A DNA stretch of 64,000 nucleotides from Lasiosphaeria ovina (GCA_033439765.1 JAULSN010000003.1:4774001-4838000); one strand, 5' to 3'. Counted from the stretch's first letter, positions 1 through 11,841 are shown. Numbers and translations are program-made. Notes: generated by a model from the letters alone, not told the origin.

Positions 1-2080
1 CGACAGTATCGTGCGCCGTCCGCAGCGAAGCATTAACCCGATCCACCTCGACGCGCAGCTCGGCCACGCGCGCGTCGCGTAGCGCCAGCCCGGCGCCGTG
101 GGCTTTGTTCGCGCCCGCCAGCTCGCTCGCGTGCCGCGCCTCGACGGCCGCCAGCTCGCCGCGCACGGCCGCCGTCTGCCTGCGGGCGGCCACGAGCTGC
201 ACCTCAAGCTCCTCGACCGCCTCGGCCTGGTCCTTCCTCAGCGCCTCTCCGCCCTGCTTCGCCGCCGCCAGCTCGCCGTCCATGCGCTGCGCGAGCGCCT
301 CCAGCTCGGCCACGTCCCGCTCGTACCGGCCCACGGCGCCGCGCAGCCGGTCGATGCCGACCTCGAGCTCGGCGAGCCGTGCGTCTTTGCCGGCCGCCGC
401 CATCTCGGCCGCGCCCAGCCGCGCCGAAAGGCTGTCCATGGCGTCCACGCGCGTGCCCAGTTGCTGCCGCAGCGACTGCTCCAGCGCGTGGTACTCGTCG
501 ATGGAGTCGTCGGCCTCGCGCGCGCGGCGGGCCAGCTCGCGCAGCCGGGCTAGTAGTAGGTCCAGTACTGCTGCGCCGGCAGAGGTTAGCGGGAGAGCGA
601 CTTCGCCCGGCGTAGCGTATTCCAGCTCGAGCCGTGCAGAGCGCAGGGACGAGGCGATCGAGGATATGATGTCAAGGGCGTCGCTGCCGGCGAACCCCAG
701 GCTGTGCAGCGAGCTGTTGACTTCTGACAGCGCGGCGGTGCGGTCGGACAGGGTCTGCAGGACGCTGGTCAGCCGCGCGTCGAGGTCGGAGTGGGCGGCG
801 TTGCTGCTTGTTGTGTTACTGCTGTTATTGGTGGTGGTGTTATCGACATTGCCGTCGGCAAGACCTAGAGAAGACGATGCCGTCTGCTGCGTGGCGGAGA
901 ACGGCGCCAACTTGTCAGCCAGGCCGGCCGTCAGCGCCGCGTACGCCTCGAGCGCCGTCGTGAGCTTGCACATCTCGAGCTGCAGCCCCGCCAGCTCGTC
1001 CTCGAGCTGCTGCTTCTCCAGGTCCGGAAGTGTCGCCTGCACGCCAGTGCTGGTGATGCTGCGCGGTGTGCTGCCGGCTAGATCCAGGCGGCGGCGCGAC
1101 GAGCACGGCGTGTCAGGGATCGTCTGTACTGCTGTTTCTGCTGCTGCTGCTGGGCTGGTCGTGGGTGGTGTTGGGAAAGAGGTGTTGCGTGTTTTGTTGC
1201 TGCTGCGGCGCGTCGGCGTGCTGCATGCCAGGTCGGCGATCGTCGTTGCGCCGAACGCGTCCTCGTCATCATCGTCATAATCGTGTGGCTCTGTTGCGTC
1301 GACGTCCATAAAGTCATCCGAGAAGGGATCCCGCGCGGCCACCGTCCACTCAAAGGCCGGGCTGCTCGGGACCATTGCGGCCGCGGCAGCTGCTGCCGTG
1401 CTGGACTGGGCGGCCAGCTGGCGCTTCAGGTCCTCGACCTGGCGCTCGAGTTCCCACACGCGCTCTGTGTCGACCTCGATGGTCTCGTCATGCAGGCGGT
1501 GGATCTCGTCGTCCCTGGCCGCCAGCTCGTTGCGCAGCCGGCCTATCTCGGCCTGCGTGTCCTGCGCCTTCCTCTTGCGCTCCGCGTAGATGGAGTTCAT
1601 CTCCTCGCTGAGCCCGTTGCGGCGGATGCGCCGCTTGACCCGCCCGTCCAGCACCTGCCGCAGCGGGAGCAGGTGCACCTCGCCGCTCACCGGCAGCGGC
1701 AGCGGCGAGCTCGGCTGGTGGTCCGCGCCGCTGCCGCTAAACAGCCCGCCGCCGCCGCTAAACAGCCCGCCGCTGCCGCTGTGCGAGATCCGCGGCGAGG
1801 TTGAGTGTCGCCGAAAGGGCTTAGCGGAGAGAGTGGTACGTCGGATCATTGGGGTGAGGCCGGTGGAAAGCTCGTCTTCGTTGCCCGCGAGCAGCGGGCC
1901 GGGGTCAGAGAACCGCACGCGCTTCTTTGGCCTGCCGCTCTTCTTGTTCGGCGTCGACGCGGCAGAGGACTCGGGCGTAGGCAGCGACTTTTCCGCCGCA
2001 GTTTGCGCCAGCCTCAGAGGCCCGAGGCTGCTCCGCCGCGAGCGCCGCAGCGCGAGAGGAAGCTGAGGGTCGTCCGACAT
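1..2080 (-). CDS. Coiled-coil protein with basic N-terminus, 3' end beyond window edge
   Basis: A minus-strand frame opens at an ATG at 2080 and stays free of stops to base 1, giving about 693 residues; the C-terminus lies outside the window. The first 60 residues are basic and Ser/Pro-rich and hold GRPKKRVRFSDP (about 49-60). That looks like an AT-hook-type patch overlapping an RVxF protein-phosphatase-1 docking motif (RVRF). A first helical coiled-coil block follows (ERKRKAQDTQAEIGRLRNEL region), then an Asp-rich stretch, a Ser/Thr/Asn low-complexity linker, and a second long heptad-like block rich in Ala, Glu, Leu and Arg that continues to the edge. No intron is needed. I do not recognise the family. 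The composition suggests a structural or spindle/nuclear coiled-coil protein, but that is inference. Plus-strand ORFs over this region are shadows of it. Confidence 0.75.
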   Translation of the reverse strand, partial: MSDDPQLPLALRRSRRSSLGPLRLAQTAAEKSLPTPESSAASTPNKKSGRPKKRVRFSDPGPLLAGNEDELSTGLTPMIRRTTLSAKPFRRHSTSPRISHSGSGGLFSGGGGLFSGSGADHQPSSPLPLPVSGEVHLLPLRQVLDGRVKRRIRRNGLSEEMNSIYAERKRKAQDTQAEIGRLRNELAARDDEIHRLHDETIEVDTERVWELERQVEDLKRQLAAQSSTAAAAAAAMVPSSPAFEWTVAARDPFSDDFMDVDATEPHDYDDDDEDAFGATTIADLACSTPTRRSSNKTRNTSFPTPPTTSPAAAAETAVQTIPDTPCSSRRRLDLAGSTPRSITSTGVQATLPDLEKQQLEDELAGLQLEMCKLTTALEAYAALTAGLADKLAPFSATQQTASSSLGLADGNVDNTTTNNSSNTTSSNAAHSDLDARLTSVLQTLSDRTAALSEVNSSLHSLGFAGSDALDIISSIASSLRSARLELEYATPGEVALPLTSAGAAVLDLLLARLRELARRAREADDSIDEYHALEQSLRQQLGTRVDAMDSLSARLGAAEMAAAGKDARLAELEVGIDRLRGAVGRYERDVAELEALAQRMDGELAAAKQGGEALRKDQAEAVEELEVQLVAARRQTAAVRGELAAVEARHASELAGANKAHGAGLALRDARVAELRVEVDRVNASLRTAHDTV

Positions 2081-3250
2081 TGCGATGGCTCACGGCGCGC
2101 TCCTGTCTATACCTACCTACTGTCTGGGAATCACAATTGCAACCCGACTAGATGTCTTCCGGGCGGAACAAGAGGAAAATCTACAGCTAGAAGGGAAGAA
2201 CAGGCAAATTTAAAGCAAGTCCCAGTCGGCGCGACCCATAATGGTGGGAATCTCCTCGTGCAGCCTGGAGGGGTGGGTGCGTTGCCATCCCCGCTCGCTG
2301 CCGGCATCTTGTTGTTTATTTATTCCCCTTTCGGGCAAGTGGGGCTGCCAAACCCCCCCTCACCCAGCCCCGGCGCGGCCTCCCCTGACCCTGAAAAACA
2401 ACATTCGGGCCACCGCAGCCAATCAATATTCCCAGACGGCACTTTTACAAAACTTCCGTTCCTTGCCACCCCAACGCTAGTGAAAGGTGACTCAAACGGC
2501 TGGAGGTTCCGGGATTGGGGTGCAGGTTATGACCCCGTCATTAATTTCGACCGCTCTGTGGCCGAGCCGACTCGATATTTTTCCCCTCTTGGATTTCGTT
2601 TTCGTGGCCAGCTGCAGGAAGATAAATAGCTGCAAAAAGCTGGATTACTAAAGGGCACCCGTTTGGCGCCTTAAATTGTGGTTATCTTGAAGTTTGAGGG
2701 GGGCCTGGCGTACCAAAATCCCCGGGAATTGATGTGGTACACTGCTGTCTTCAGAACTAAAGCACGGCTCATGTCATTGTGCCTGCATGCATTCGTAAGT
2801 TTTAGATGCCAAAAGATCACAGCAACGATCACATATCTGCCTTGAACAAACTCGCTGAAGATGATATAATTGTACAATATAGATAGTCTATGAACCTCCC
2901 AGCACCTCTCCTGATATATGTGCTGATGTCAACCTGGTAGACTAGTGTGTTCAGATAGTCATGGACCAACGGCAACCCTCTTAGTTCCTCGTTGATATCA
3001 CCAGTTGTGACATGGTATATACCCCTGTCAAGGCGCAGTAGTATGGCTCCCGAGCACCTGAGCCACATACCCCTATGCTCTCTCTTTTGCATATATATAT
3101 CCTAGATTCTTTCCTTTGTACTACCTTCAATCAACATCCTTTTCTCAATACAGTTCCCCAGCTCTATTTTCTGTGTCACACCAGTTATCTCGGGTTGAGG
3201 AAGGCCTCGTCCATCCAGTCATCCTCCCGGCCAGGTGCCGCTCCGAGACC
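2081..3250. other. Upstream region of the coiled-coil gene, no gene seen
   Basis: Promoter side of the minus-strand gene starting at 2080. The first 500 bases are mixed in composition, then the sequence becomes AT-rich from about 2640. Open frames are short, lack recognisable motifs and have no good splice partners. Confidence 0.5.
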
Positions 3251-3466
3251 CGAAGCGGCAGGGCATGTCAGGCTGTCAAGTTGGATGCAGGCCGCTGTTG
3301 AGGAAGGCGAGGACGTGGGCCAAACCATAACGACCGGTGTCGAGACCGGCCCGTCGAAGATGACGAGCCCCAGCTCGACACCGGTCGATACGGTTTGGCG
3401 CCGATTGCCGCCTTCTTCAACAGTGACCTGCATCCAACTTCGACAACATGACTTGCCCCTGCCAGC
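3251..3466. repeat. Long imperfect inverted repeat (hairpin), arms about 90 bases
   Basis: The left arm (about 3251-3344) and right arm (about 3374-3466) are reverse complements of each other with scattered mismatches and a one-base bulge, separated by a loop of about 29 bases. The best-matched segments are GTGTCGAG at the loop edge, GGATGCAGG..CTGTTGA and CAAGTTGGATGCAG, each with its reverse complement on the other side. Both strands therefore encode almost the same peptide (VEEG....QT..TGVE). The unit could be a decayed palindromic MITE or the template for a fold-back RNA. No target-site duplication was identified. Confidence 0.75.
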
Positions 3467-6400
3467 CATTTCCATCGTGATGCCCGATGTCATGTTGGGG
3501 GGAGTCGGCCCGAAGGTCTTGTCTTTTTTTCTGTTTTTGTCTTTTTCTGTTTACTTCTGTTTTTTTTTCGGGTTTTAAATTTTCTTTTTCACCTCGCTGT
3601 CAATCTCATCCTGCGCCCCCAGGGGGTGCGACAGGCGGCGCTCCGCGTTTTTCGTCTTGAACAAGTCCTTGTCGCTAACTTGCACGGGCACAAGCCGGTT
3701 TGGCAGGTCCGTGTATGTCATGGCCCAGTCGCTCAGGGTCCAGCTCTTGTGGACCGGCCCCCCCCTGACCAGAGAGAAACCGACCCGGCCGGCTCATCTT
3801 GTGAAGCAACCGAGTTGCTGAGTGTGGGGGCTTCGGCCTAGCAAGATCCGGGCGGGAGCTAGATAGCGTCCGTCTGGTTGGTTGTGTCGCTTCCCTCCAG
3901 CCGAAGAAGGTGCGGTTGTCACCTGCGACTGGGCAAGCCGCGACAACCGCAGATATCGGTATGTCCTCTTCCTTGTCTCAACCATGGACTATTTGTTAGT
4001 TCTATTGTTTGATATGATTCGGCCTTTGCCTGGCTGGGCTCTGGGAATGTATATCGTACCTAAGTGTGACATCAATTGCCCCTGCTGAAGATCTCCGCGG
4101 GAATTCGCTGTCGCCAAGTCGTGGACACACGAGGGATTCCGCCGAAGTCAAGTTTCTAGGTCGGCGATCCTTGCGGCGGGAGTCCGAAACCCTGAAACTC
4201 ATTTCGTTTGTCTTGTGCACGTATCCGGCTTCTGTGAGAAGGTTCTTTGCCGGGATGTGTCGAGATGAGATCTTGGCCATCGCTTCTCTAAACGATCGAG
4301 CATCACGACGCCGAGATCAGCAGCCACGGTTCCGCTTTTGACGAGGCGGTTGATCGTGTCGGGAAACCAAAAAGGCTGTGCCCAGAATTTGGCATCGATG
4401 TAGTGAAAAGGGAGGAAGAAACTGATAGAAGAAAGGATAAGCGCGGCAGCTGTTCTGAACCAGAGAACGGAGCTTTCGTTGGCGATTTGAGAGAGCCGGT
4501 AAAGCTAAGGACGTTGATGCCGAGGTTGCAGCGCTGCAACTTGAAACCCATGTGCCGGTAGGCGCTACAATGAGGGTTCGGGTGCTAATCAAGGATGCTG
4601 GTGGGCTGCCGAAGTCGGGAAGACTTCTCTTGAGCATGTATTGGTGACTGAATCCGAGACAAAGATTGAAGGCGGAAGCTGGAGACGGGTGTGTGTCGGT
4701 CTCAGCATGGCAATTTGGACTGGCCTCGCCGTCAACTGTGCTCGCGCCAGGAAGGCCAATCTGGCTGACGAAATGGATCGTGGGCGGCGACATTGTCGCT
4801 AATGTGATGGCAAGCCCAGCAGGGTACGCCGTGTGGGAGTGCAGGATGGCCCGCGCGGAAGTGAAAGGGAGGTGTTGTGCGAAGACAAGACAGCGGAAAT
4901 TCTCCTTGCTACTTTTATTCTTGTTCCTCGTCGGCTCCCAGAGTCATGTGCTAATAGTTGTTTGAAAAAGAAATTGCAACCTTCATGTCGTCTCTCGTCG
5001 ACGCCCTTGCGGCGTGTGGTGTCGGCGGTGAGAGTTCGCAAGCACGCAAGACTTTTTTTCCTCGAGGCTCTCGCCTAGTGTCGCTCAGCCAGAAATATGG
5101 CTCAAACTGTGACGAACTCAACGTGTCGCCACTGGCGTCGTCTCTCACTGGCGCTGTCGGACGAGGTCGAGCTCGTGGCCTTGCTCTCTTCTTTGTCGTC
5201 TTTGCTCTTGAGGACACTGATGGGTGTCCTCTATTCCACGGTTAGACTTTTTGTGTACACCATGACAGACATCTCGTGTGCTGTTAGATCTGCGGAATGC
5301 TTGCCTTTTGCATAGTTTGCTCTAAAGGTCGCGAGGTTGTAGATCGTGAATGAAACCTTCGTGGTAGTGGGCCGCACCTTTTGTCCAGGGCTCTAAAACC
5401 GCTGGCCTCCACGAGATTGCCGAGAACGTCATCCTGCGCTACGCGATCGGCGAGGGCTAGGGCTTGCTTCTGGGGCTGGGCAGACGCTAGAGTTCAGGTG
5501 TGTTTTAACGACTTCAATGTAGAAATATCAATGAGATGTGCATACCTAGGGGAAAGGTGTTCCAATTTGAAAAACAGCTGCAGTTCGGCAGGCTAGTGGA
5601 AATTTTCTGAAGAGGTGTGGGGACTTTGTGCCCCAATCCTGGCAAGACCTGGCCGGCTTGTTGTGCGTCGACAGTGCCTTTCATGTTCAGACGAACGCTT
5701 TCTCGACCTTGAGTTTGGCGTTCTGTACGGCCGCGTTACACGACGCCAACACGAAAGAAGGGAGCTGGCCGTCTAGTAGGTGCATCGGAGTGGACATGAT
5801 TAGGTCGCCTGCCTTCCAATAGATTTGGCTATCTGAACTGAGAAAACACGATAGAGGACTGGAAATCCATCATCAAGAGGCATCTAGGCATGTCGATCTG
5901 CTGCTCGTATCTGCAGGAAGCCCAATAATCACCTAGGACCCTTTTCATAGAATCCAATACTAGCAGTGTAAAAGACGACGGGCTAACAAACATTACTAGA
6001 ACCTGTGGGCTTGATTGCAGGAAGAGTCCTGTAATGCGGGGTTTCCCATTTACCAACAAATACCTATTTTTCATCATAGAACAATCCTTCCGACCTCGGA
6101 AACCCCCGCATGCCCAAGTACTGGAAGACATCTAATTCAAGATGAGCCCAATGTTCCTGTAGCATGTATTTAAATTGGGAAACCCTGTTGTTTCCGCTCC
6201 TATTAACCTAAGAACATCCTATCATACTCTCCGTATTATAAACTACCAATATCATGCTGCTCATTGTGATGAACAAAGAGCTAAAAATGTCCATTTTATT
6301 TGATATAGCTCTGCTCTTCTCCCCTATCGAGACTGAGAGTTGGCTCAGGTAATTAGGGTACCAATGAGAAGCTTATATTTGTCACTGAAAGCGATACTTT

Positions 6401-6489
6401 TGTTCATGTATTGCTCTTGCTAGAGTTGGGACTTCCCTCTCCCTCTCGCTTCTTGTTTCTCCTGCTTTCCCCCATCTTGTTGCTTTCCC
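3467..6489. other. Gene-poor region with possible decayed coding sequence near 4.3-4.8 kb
   Basis: No intact gene is supported. Between about 4270 and 4830 on the plus strand, coding-like stretches appear in successive different frames (for example DEAVDRVGKPKRLCPEFGID, then ALQLETHVPVGATMRVRV, then EVGKTSLEHVLVTE). This fits a frameshifted gene relic of unknown family. The remaining ORFs (5.0-6.1 kb) are short and without motifs. Confidence 0.35.
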
Positions 6490-6615
6490 TCTTTCTTTCT
6501 TTCTTTTCTTCTTCTTCTTCTTCTTCTTCGTCTTCTTCTTCTTCTTCTTCTTCTTCTTCTTCTTCTTCTTGTGCTTCTGCATGTGCTTCTGCATGTGCTT
6601 GCGCTTGCGCTTGTT
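6490..6615. repeat. TTC/CTT microsatellite with hexamer tail
   Basis: A pyrimidine-rich stretch leads into a near-perfect TTC run (about 6506-6570), followed by copies of TGCTTCTGCATG and GCTTGC type hexamers to about 6614. The poly-Ser and poly-Lys/Arg ORFs seen here on both strands are products of the repeat, not genes. Confidence 0.9.
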
Positions 6616-9600
6616 ATTCCTCTTCTCTTCTGTGGACAGTACGACAACGTGCATTGTGTCCACGGAACTGGAGGATAACAGATGGAGGGAGGGTCCTAAA
6701 TATAGGTGAGGACTGGACCTGGGGATGTCGCGGATCTAGCTAGAATGCCGAAGGCCCAGAGTCGAGTGCAGGACAACATATGCTGCTCTGGCCATCTCTT
6801 TTTGTCCTTGTCCTATACTGGGTCTTGTGAACCGAGGGGTAGAATGATGTTCAAGCTGTAAAGGGGAGTTGTTGCCAACTGATAATAATACAATTTGGGT
6901 TCCACCTCGGCTCAAGTATGATTAGAGGGGACAAGATCCTGGTGGGTGCTGCCGAGGCAAACATAACGCCTGTGGCTCCAAAGAGGCTCATGCAAAGCGG
7001 AGAGAGCTGAAGTTTTTGTATAGGATCGGAGGAGTAGCGACGTGATGATTGTTAGTAACCGGAGGCCTCCTGTAACACCAGATTGTTGTGTCCTTATAGG
7101 CTGTGTAGCCCGCTAGATCTGGACAGTAGAGTGGGTTGTAATGTGTACAGTATTTCTCCGTTCTCTGACTCGCTTTGACTTTCGCCACTTCCCGTTATCT
7201 TGGGGACTCGTGGGATTGTAGATTGAGGCCGTCTGGAGGTTGTGTTGTCCGGAAGAGCAATCCCTGTCAACAAGTTTGCTTCCTGAGTAGCCAGCAACAC
7301 TCGTTAGCTTATCGTACTTGTGTGTTTGAATCCCGGAAGCAATGTCTTGGGCACTGGAGGGAGAAATGGAGTGAAGAGATCAAAACAAACACATCATCTG
7401 CGATCCCCATCCGCGTCACCGCCCACCACCGTGTAACACAACACTCGAAAGAGTGAAGAACAATACGACGGTGCTCCTCCAACTAAATCCTCTTCGGCTG
7501 AGATAGCCGGAGCGAAACTTGAAAGTCGGGCAGGGCGAGATAAACACCAGCCTCCTGTCTTGGGCAGGGGAGGGGCAGGCTTAGTGTAACCATCTTGAAC
7601 CTGTCCAAATCAAATCGAACGTGAAGGACAGACAGCCTCTTCGATCAATGCTGGGAGACGTGTCCAAAAGCAAGTCAACTCTCTGCACCAAGCCTTGGTC
7701 CTGTCTTCCTTGGTATCGAGGGCGCAGTGAACAACAGGGAAGGCTGGTAGGGGCACCGGAGAAGACGTTGGCGCGAGTATAATGGTGACGTGGCTTGGTA
7801 CTGGAACTTGGTAGGATGAGAGCCACGATCTTAGCATAGGAGAGTCGGAGACCGAGACGAAGACGTCGCAACCTCTATAGCCAAGGAGGCGGCAGACAGA
7901 GACAGGCGCCTAGATACCCTCAGTAATGCCATCCAGGTGCGGCAGAAGCACTGCTTGTTTGTGCGAGAAGCTCTGGCTCGTGCGAGGAGAAGGCTGGCTC
8001 GGCGGGGGGTGAATCGGGGGCCTCAGCGGCCGTCGCGCGTACATTGGAGGTGCTTTGCGGTCCGTAATTCGACAAGGTGGTTGGAATGGAAAGATAAAGG
8101 TAAGGCAATTTTGCCCCTGGGAATCCCATTTCTGTTCCTGTTAGCATGCTGGTAAAAGATGATGGGGGTCGGGATCTCGCCCTGTTTCTCGCTGGGACAT
8201 GTACTCGGGAAAGGGAAATTGGGATGGAAAGACTGGCTAAAACCCCACCGAAGAGCAATGACTCTGAGTAAGGTATGGCAATGACTCAAGGGAGGATTGG
8301 AATGCGCTGGAGCGAAATATGCGCTCCTCGATGCTGTGGGTTGATGAAATCCAAATTTATTCGGAGTCGATACTGTTAAGTTATTGGTAGGGGAGCGGTG
8401 CGGAGGCACTAGCTAAGCGAGCTCAGAAAATCCCCGCAGAAATTAGAGCCGACCAAATCCAATTTCTTCTAACATTCAGGCCACGAGTCGGTCCTGTTCA
8501 TGCACGCCGCCCACACCCCACCTGTTTTATCAATCGATTGCAGGAGAAACGGCAAATTTGAGCTGCTCACACCACGAGAGTAAGCGCAATACTCGACGAA
8601 TGCCAAAAAAAACCCCCGATGGGTGAGTCTCGAGGCCCCGAGCGGAGGGAACCCGACCCGGAATTCATGTTGTGAATGCTACCATTCTCTTCTCTTAGAT
8701 CAGCAGGCTATCCGATGAACAGCCAAACTGGTTGTCTTAATAACTACCAACTAGATAAAACACGCGCTAAATGAGGCAACGACGGACCATTCCCCCTGGC
8801 AAACAGGCGTCGAAATATTGGACCTATGCCAATATACCAATTGAGTGGACTCTACGACATATTCCCATCATCGTCATTATCAGCTTTGGACACGCACCGG
8901 TAACCACGAAAGAATCCGTCGTTCTCGTTGAACCGTGGATCGAAAATCTTGATCGGCTTGGGGCTCAACAGAGGATTCAAGGAAAGTGCCGGGGAAAAAT
9001 AAAGCAGGCTCGGGGTTTGGAGAGCAAATGGACAAAGAAATGTGACTGCTCGAGAGTGAGCAATGATCAGTTCTTGACGAGAAACCAGTGTCCAGAACGA
9101 GGTAAAGAAATATTGGACGAGAAAACAGGAGGGTTGATCGCAGGAATCAAGCTTAGGCAGGTTTGAAAGCTTGAAGGTAAAGGAAGCCCCTCGCCAGCCG
9201 TCTTGGAGTCGCCAAACCGGTGTAACAAGGCAGGTAGTTATGCTCGTTCTTCATCTGCGTGATGTCTGAGGATAGGCATTCATATTAGAAAAGTTGTGTT
9301 ATTTTTAAAAAATATAGGATCTGTGAACCTTTGCCCCTTACACGAAGCCACTATAGATAAAACCACCAGCTCAGCTTCTTAAGCACACAGACATCTTCGG
9401 TTAGGCTGTGCTAGAAGTTAGAGGTTTTTGGTTTGTAAAAGATTGCGCGAGAATCACTAGTCACAGCTTGAAATAATAAGCGGATAGAAATAGTCCGAAA
9501 AAAAGCGATCGCTGGTTACAGCTTAAAACAACGAGCAGATAAAACAGTCGGCAAAAAAGCGGCAACGCCGCAGAGTCCAATTCCAATTCCCTTCCAGAGC

Positions 9601-9640
9601 TAGGCAGGAAGATAGAAAAAAGAATGAAAGTAAAGAAAAT
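6616..9640. other. Gene-poor region, no supported gene
   Basis: Only short ORFs without family motifs. The longest (8771-9166 plus, 131 codons; 8023-8409 minus, 128 codons) lack recognisable domains, splice context or consistent composition. The sequence is unique-looking with no tandem structure noticed. Confidence 0.4.
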
Positions 9641-9713
9641 GAAAAAGAAAAAGAAAAAGAAAAAGAAAAAGAAAAAGAAAAAGAAAAAGAAAAAGAAAAA
9701 GAAAAAGAAAAAG
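9641..9713. repeat. (GAAAAA)n hexanucleotide microsatellite
   Basis: About twelve consecutive GAAAAA units on the plus strand, preceded by imperfect A-rich copies from 9601. The poly-Lys (plus) and Phe-Ser (minus) ORFs over it are artefacts. Confidence 0.95.
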
Positions 9714-10312
9714 GGAAACCAAGAGGCCAGAAAGGGGTATCATACATGCCTATCCTTCCAATCCCGTCCAATCTACCTGCCTGTCCATTCGCCAATCCCG
9801 CCTAAAACGCCCCAAATACCCTTCCGCAAGAACCTCATATCGATCATTATCGAGAGAAGGTTGTAATGTTAGGTAGGTAGTGTGCGACAGAAGGTAAACC
9901 CTTATTGTGGCAGTCGATCTCTCCTCTCCTGAAAAGAGGGAGTTAAGGAAAAGGAGTAAGGTAAAGAAAAGGGGTAAAGAAATCTCAGCCTAGCCTAGAC
10001 GCTAAGGATAAAGGAAAGGTAGTATGCCCGTTCAAGCCCCGCCGATTATGTTCCCGCGAGATGATGCTGTGTCGAATGGTGCTGTGCCGGCTACCGAGGA
10101 AGAGTTGTGTTGTGGATGATGCCCTCAAGATATGGCCGAGTAATAAAAGCTCGGCTCTTCTTTCTCTTGTAGAGAAGCATGGGAAGGGTTAGCGAGAGGA
10201 GACCAGACCAGACCAAGGGAGAAAAAGGAGAAAAGGAAATCGAAAATGCTGGCAAGTCCTGTGCCAGTTCTGCAAGCCCAAACGAAGGACACAGCCACGG
10301 GGGGTAGCAGAC
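9714..10312. other. 3' flank of the 2EXR gene, no gene seen
   Basis: Purine-rich, with short AG/AAGG motifs and no ORF of note. It lies downstream of the minus-strand 2EXR gene and probably contains its 3' untranslated region. Confidence 0.4.
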
Positions 10313-11619
10313 TCAGTTCACGCCAGAGTTGTAAGTAGTAGGTAAGAGCACTCTGAAGCGGACGGCCGCGCGCTGCGCACGAGAGAGGTTGTACGAGCCG
10401 GGCTGCTCGCGGGGGTTGTTGCTGTCGGCGGGTGGGGCGTGGCCGTAGCCGTGGGCGCGGCTGCCGGTGACGTTGCCGGTGCCGGGCGGGGCGTGGCCGT
10501 AGACGGCGGTGCGGCGGCGGCTATCGAGCAGCAGGCGGTAGCGGGCGTCGGCCAGCAGCAGGAACACATCGTTGGTCATGTCTATATGGAAGGGGCGCAG
10601 CGTCACATTATCGATCATCAGCTCCGGCACAACCTCGATGAACGTCTTGGCCGCGTCGTAGAAGGTCACCAGGTTGCGGGTGTGGCGCTCGGCGGGGGTC
10701 ACTGAAGAGGAGGATTGCGGTTAGAGTTTGCATTCATTGGATCTTTGAGGGGGTTGAGGTTTCGTTTATGAGATTGAGAGAAGCTTGGAGGCGGAAGAGA
10801 GGTTGGAGCGGGGGAGGAGAGAGCAAGCATGTCGTGGAGTTATGGGAGATAAAAGGCACAAATAGAGGAGAGGTAGATTTGACGAATAGAAAAGATTAGG
10901 TACTTACAGTTGAAAAAGGCCCTGGCATACGCGAGAACCTGCATTCTGGACCGCATGCTAGGAGAGGGCTTCAGGATGATATAGACTTCCTCAAGGCTCG
11001 GGAGGCAATCAATCAAGCCCACGAGCTCCTCAGGGCAAATCTTGAGGCGGCGGTGGCGACCCATCTCGCTGAGGCAACGGAATACGTTGCGGCCGCTCAT
11101 GCAGTCATCTCCACGATAATTGTAGGTAAAGGCGACGCGGCGGAGGGAGGGGAAGTCGTCGGCCAGGTGGCCGCCAGCAAACGGGTCGCCCACGAGCCAG
11201 TTGCGGCGGTTGAAGAACTCGAACCGGAACCCGTGCTGGGTCCGGTCAAACTCGATGCACACCACATCGGTCGAGGCGTCGAAGCGCGCCAGCAGGCCGG
11301 CAAAGGGGAGCCAGGCGTAGTCGAGCGTGGCCAGGCGCACCGCCGCCGCCGCGTTGGCCGACGTCACGGCCAGGCTCTCCAGCACGCGGAATCCAGACGG
11401 GTCGGTGCGCCGCGGGAAGGGCCGAAACAGCAGGCTCCACGTGTTCGTCGTGGTCGAATCCCTTCGCGACGCCTTGACGAAATGAACCTGAGGCTTTCGC
11501 AGAGCCTCAGTGAAGATCCGCTGCTGGATCTCGGCCGGCATGCTTCTGAAGACTGGTACTTCAGCCCCGCCCTGGTTTGCACCAGCGGCAGCAGCGGGAC
11601 CAGCGGCAGGGCCTGACAT
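10313..11619 (-). CDS. 2EXR-domain fungal hypothetical protein, two exons
   Basis: Exon 1 is 11619-10908 and exon 2 is 10701-10313. The 206-base intron begins GTAAGT and ends CTTCAG, and splicing joins ..ARAFFN to LTPAERH in frame, giving 366 residues. After an Ala/Gly-rich leader, residues about 20-60 (VPVFRSMPAEIQQRIFTEAL) match the start of the fungal 2EXR domain, an F-box-like family of unknown function. A longer open frame runs upstream to 12006, but it covers TG and CACGAG simple repeats, so the ATG at 11619 is the sensible start. The C-terminus is Gly/Ala/Pro-rich, then hydrophilic. I infer no specific function; the F-box-like N-terminus could contact an SCF complex, but this is not shown. 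Confidence 0.8.
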
Positions 11620-11680
11620 CTTGTCCCTGCGTGTTGAGGGGGAAGGGGGAGTTGGATGGGAGAGAGACTTGCGCGATGAG

Positions 11681-11682
<2 letters not shown>

Positions 11683-11721
<39 letters not shown>

Positions 11722-11841
11722 GTGGGAGGTGTGTGCTTGGTGAGCAGGAGCGGGAAGAAGACCAGAAGCAGGAGCGGAAACAGGAAGATGGCACGAACAC
11801 GAGCACGAGCACGAGCACGAGCAAGACCAAGACCAAGACCA
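11683..11841. repeat. TG dinucleotide run and CACGAG/CAAGAC hexamers in the 2EXR 5' region
   Basis: A perfect GT run at 11683-11719, then CACGAG copies and CAAGAC copies at about 11791-11841. They lie just upstream of the 2EXR start codon, probably in its 5' untranslated region or promoter. Confidence 0.85.

Noticed and set aside
105..1280. 391-codon plus-strand ORF rich in Ser and Ala
   Set aside because: It is the antisense shadow of the minus-strand coiled-coil gene, which has far better protein composition and an unbroken frame to the edge.
3577..3790. Minus-strand open stretch reading SWTLSDWAMTYTDLPNRLVP, considered as a transposon protein
   Set aside because: No start, bounded by stops, and no match to any transposon motif I know.
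6411..6743. Poly-Ser ORF over the TTC repeat
   Set aside because: Product of a microsatellite; the same tract gives poly-Lys and poly-Arg on the other strand.
8771..9166. 131-codon plus ORF
   Set aside because: No domain, no splice partner, and amino-acid make-up like random translation.
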